Below are positions 61,123 to 64,000 of a stretch of 64,000 bases of DNA, in pieces. Origin of the DNA: Glandiceps talaboti (Eukaryota > Hemichordata > Enteropneusta > Spengelidae). The notes below the pieces were generated by a model. That model worked only from the letters and a program-made list of their open reading frames with translations. It searched no databases and was not told the DNA's origin. The translations under genes were made by a program, and so were the position numbers. Where the stretch lies: positions 23,694,723 through 23,758,722 of the forward strand of contig NC_135556.1 of assembly GCF_964340395.1 (NCBI RefSeq), given 5' to 3'. Each line of letters begins with the position of its first letter. The stretch's first letter is position 1.

Positions 61123-62058
61123 CAAATGGACATGATCTGGTTTGCATCTAGGCTTAGTGGGCCTCATCAAGTATAGCTTTACACTTTCAAATAAAAACAA
61201 AAACTGTTTAGAAATAAACAATTAAGAATATTAATATCACAAAAGATAACTATCCTTTTAAAAAGTATTCATCATAAATTTTTACATATCTGTTTTGGGA
61301 GAAATCAAAATATGTGCCCAGTGGTGATATAAAGCAACTAAATTTGATTTTATGTCAATGCGCAGAGAATACCCGATATCAAAACACAGATACTTTAAAT
61401 TGCTGTGATTCCAATCATTCGACTTGAGAGGTTTGAGGTATATACATTCTTTTGTACATTCTTATCTTCGTGTAAATGATTTTTTCAAATCAGCTCTCTG
61501 TGATGTCGCTCACCGAAGAGTAATGAATAGCAGAGAGCCGAGATAAACTAACCACCGACAAAGAAGCTACAGAGAAGATGACCATTACAATTGTTTTCAA
61601 TTAACACAATGAGATCTTCATGTGTATAGATTCAACATCTGTGGATGTTTTGTCACAGATTGAGCATCACATACTATCTATTTTGTTTTTGTAGAAGCAC
61701 ACACTGTAAGTAATGAGTGATCTATCCAGTGTGTGTGTGTGGTAGACATTAGAGGCAAACATACAAGGTGAATGCTAAACAGACCAATTCTGGTGCGGAA
61801 ATTAGTTTGATATCAAAATAAATCTCTTCAGTTTAATAAATTATCATATGGGTAAAGTCAAAAATAAATAAATATTTCTGGTAAACATCAAATGAAAGAA
61901 GGAAGGTGGGTAGGTCTATATATACTAGGTTGGTCTCCAGAGACTATCCTGTAGTTGTTCGTCAAGTGGGCATGTGACTTTGGCAGCATAAAGCACCCTA
62001 AGTATAAAATAGGGGGTCTGGATGTAAACGTAACTATTGAATTACAGTCTTTCTAGCT
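61123..62058. other. Gene-less stretch
   Basis: No gene recognised. A minor inverted pair around CAGCTCTCTGTGAT and AGCAGAGAGCCGAG lies at 61491-61542. Confidence 0.4.
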
Positions 62059-62120
62059 CAGAGACTTGGCCTGTCTGGCTCAACACACTGATTCTGCAAA
62101 GCCAGATAACTTCGTCTCTG
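62059..62120. repeat. Inverted repeat with CAGAGACTTGGC arm
   Basis: CAGAGACTTGGCCTGTCTGG at the left and CCAGATAACTTCGTCTCTG at the right pair around about 20 bases. The arm is related to the 38-bp units at 60.4 kb and to the block at 16863-16883. Confidence 0.7.
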
Positions 62121-64000
62121 GGTGCTACTATTTCATACTTTTTTTATTGAACTTTTTCATCACGTCTGCAGACTTGCATGGAAAGAAAACATACTTGAAG
62201 TGAGTGACAGGTGAGACAAAACGTTGATCAATGAGCAGGAAAGCATGGATGAAGTAATAAAAAGTATAGAAAAAGTACAACATGATCGTCTTTGTGTATT
62301 ATATCTACATCTTTATTGCAGTAGAGTTAATACTGCTATAACAATAGCTTCAAGGTCTTGTTTGGAGACATGTCTATGCCTGGATTAACATCTGTCTAGT
62401 GATTTTACCTCATTAGTCCATGTACCACTATTTTTTGTGTGGCTTTATAAACTCCGGAAACAGTAACAAGGAATTTAGTTTCATTTACATACATTTGCAT
62501 AATCTTGATTATTTATTTCAGAGCGAAAAAAAACATGATCAGACAGAATTTGAACTTTTTTTTTCTTTTTTTTCATCAATGAGTTTGAAGAGTAAACTGT
62601 CAATTGAGGTGTGATACAGTTTTCTGTTTCATTATTATTATTATTATTATTATCAATATTTAGGGAGAATCCAAGGAGAACAATTGTAATTTATATGGTT
62701 TCCTTATGCACAACCATAAGTTTGGAGTTATTAAAATTGGGGAAACTCACTCAAAGTAAGGAGGTTGGGAGAGGTCAGGTAAAAATCTGAGATTTTCCAT
62801 ATATGTCATGCCTTAATATTGGAAGTAAATTGAAAAATGAAAATCAAGTATCAGGTATGGAGTAGTAAAATTTTCATTTTTTAAGTTTACCATATGTTCA
62901 TGCAACCTTAAGTTTAGGTGGTTGACTGAAAAAGATGGAGGGGGGGGGGGACCAGTAGATTTGACATGGCTGTTCTTACATTTATCACTTAAATTTGGAA
63001 AAAATTGGGTGATGGGGAGATGGGGGAACTAAAGACAAGTAAACTTTACATATACTTTTTCCATCCATTTTCAAACACTTCACCAAAGAAACCTCCAATT
63101 CATTGATCTTTAGAACCAGATGGTTCATTTTACTAGTACATACTGTACCAATATTCCTAAAGGTTTTAAACTTTGTCACTGACTTCTTAATTCCCTATGG
63201 TTGAAAAAAAGTAGAAGGGACTCTATACTGATGACACTGTGTATGGTTGTCATTTTAGAAGCACAAATTTACATTTCTACAACTTCACAAAATAATCAGT
63301 ACTAAGTGATGCTTGAACTTTCAACTGGTTGCACACCAGAAAAAAAATAATTATTGGACATTGAAATTCCATAGTTGAAAGTTACACACGAACAATATGT
63401 GACTCTACCTGCCTAGGGCTACATGTCAGCACATGAAGTCCCTGTATCTGTGACAGAAAGGTCTATGGGGTGTAACTTTACTGGCACAACAAAAATTTAC
63501 ACTGTAACAGAGGGACTGTGGTGTAACTTTACTAGTGCAACAAAATCTACACTGCAAACATTTGTTTCTTTCAAAGAAATCTAGAGAGAAAAATTTTGGA
63601 ATGCAGTAAATCTGGGAGCACAAAGCCAAGACACATATTTGCAAAAGATACGTGGTATTGATATAAGGTATACCTTCAAAACAAGCAGAATAGACAGCTG
63701 AATTCAAGAAATGCTAATGTTTGTTTCTCAAGTTCTTTCTTGATCAATGTGTTTTCAGACAACTTTTGGTCTTTTGTGTAAATTCTGACTGCCTCCATGG
63801 TCATTTACAGTAGTTACTAGCAATCCATCAGACAGCCAAATAGCTTGAGGATGGGTGAAGTCGAGAGGGGTAAAAATTTGACCTCCAGTTTCCCCCTAAT
63901 CTTGCCTGAATTGTTGAGAGTTTATAGATCAGCATACAGTGTGTTTCATTTACAAATGAATCGGTCTGGAATGTGACAACTTCAGAAAATACAAATCAGC
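62121..64000. other. Gene-less stretch to window end
   Basis: An ATT run at 62631-62653 and a G run at 62940-62950. At 63460-63560 two similar blocks (GTGTAACTTTACTRGYRCAA + CAAAA) occur about 59 bases apart. No gene recognised. Confidence 0.4.

Noticed and set aside
60790-61221. 143-codon minus-strand frame that looks like a hydrophobic membrane protein
   Set aside because: The F/L/V/I/H-rich sequence is the translation of a degenerate AAAC/GAAC/AATG simple repeat.

Overview
The window reads as intergenic or intronic DNA from an animal, most likely a marine invertebrate. It is AT-rich. It has long ACAT and CA microsatellites, several minisatellites, and a mixed set of animal transposons: an R2-type non-LTR element, another LINE family, an LTR element primed by tRNA-Leu, a tRNA-derived SINE with an ATT tail, and several families of short terminal-inverted-repeat elements (MITEs). 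There are no bacterial-style operons, rRNA, host tRNA genes or CRISPR. I could not assign the organism below this level. No host protein-coding exon could be recognised with confidence. The only convincing protein-coding homology is transposon-derived.

Layout. 0-2 kb: the 3' end of a restriction-like-endonuclease (RLE) retrotransposon, minus strand, sitting inside an ACAT microsatellite. 2-8 kb: unremarkable. 8.4-9.7 kb: a LINE 3' remnant inside a TTTAGGG-containing minisatellite. 10.7-11.0 kb: an ATGT/ACGT microsatellite. 17-24.4 kb: three same-orientation Harbinger-like MITEs alternating with a 3.2-kb mixed 44/34-bp minisatellite and a 1-kb 34-bp minisatellite. 24.7 kb: a Mutator-like MITE with 9-bp target duplications. 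26 kb: an ATGT microsatellite. 29.7 and 39.9 kb: two more Harbinger-like MITEs. 33.3, 47.6, 55.3 and 56.4 kb: short foldback elements. 43.3, 56.8 and 59.1 kb: loci of one 48-bp minisatellite family.

45.85-47.16 kb: an LTR retrotransposon with an intact 714-bp 5' LTR, tRNA-Leu primer-binding site and gag start, but a large internal deletion, bounded by a perfect ATCAT duplication. 49.6 kb: a 53-bp minisatellite apparently amplified from the middle of the SINE family seen at 60.0 kb. 50.5 kb: a second copy of the LINE 3' end. 51.2 kb: a second Mutator-like MITE. 53.4-54.1 kb: a degenerate repeat that keeps a TTTCCCGCC core.

Nothing here forms a pathway. The biological story is how repeats are made and moved: target choice by a retrotransposon, birth of a satellite from a SINE, non-autonomous DNA transposon families, and microhomology deletion of an LTR element. 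Repeat families were identified by eye, so copy counts and boundaries are approximate unless a target duplication fixes them.
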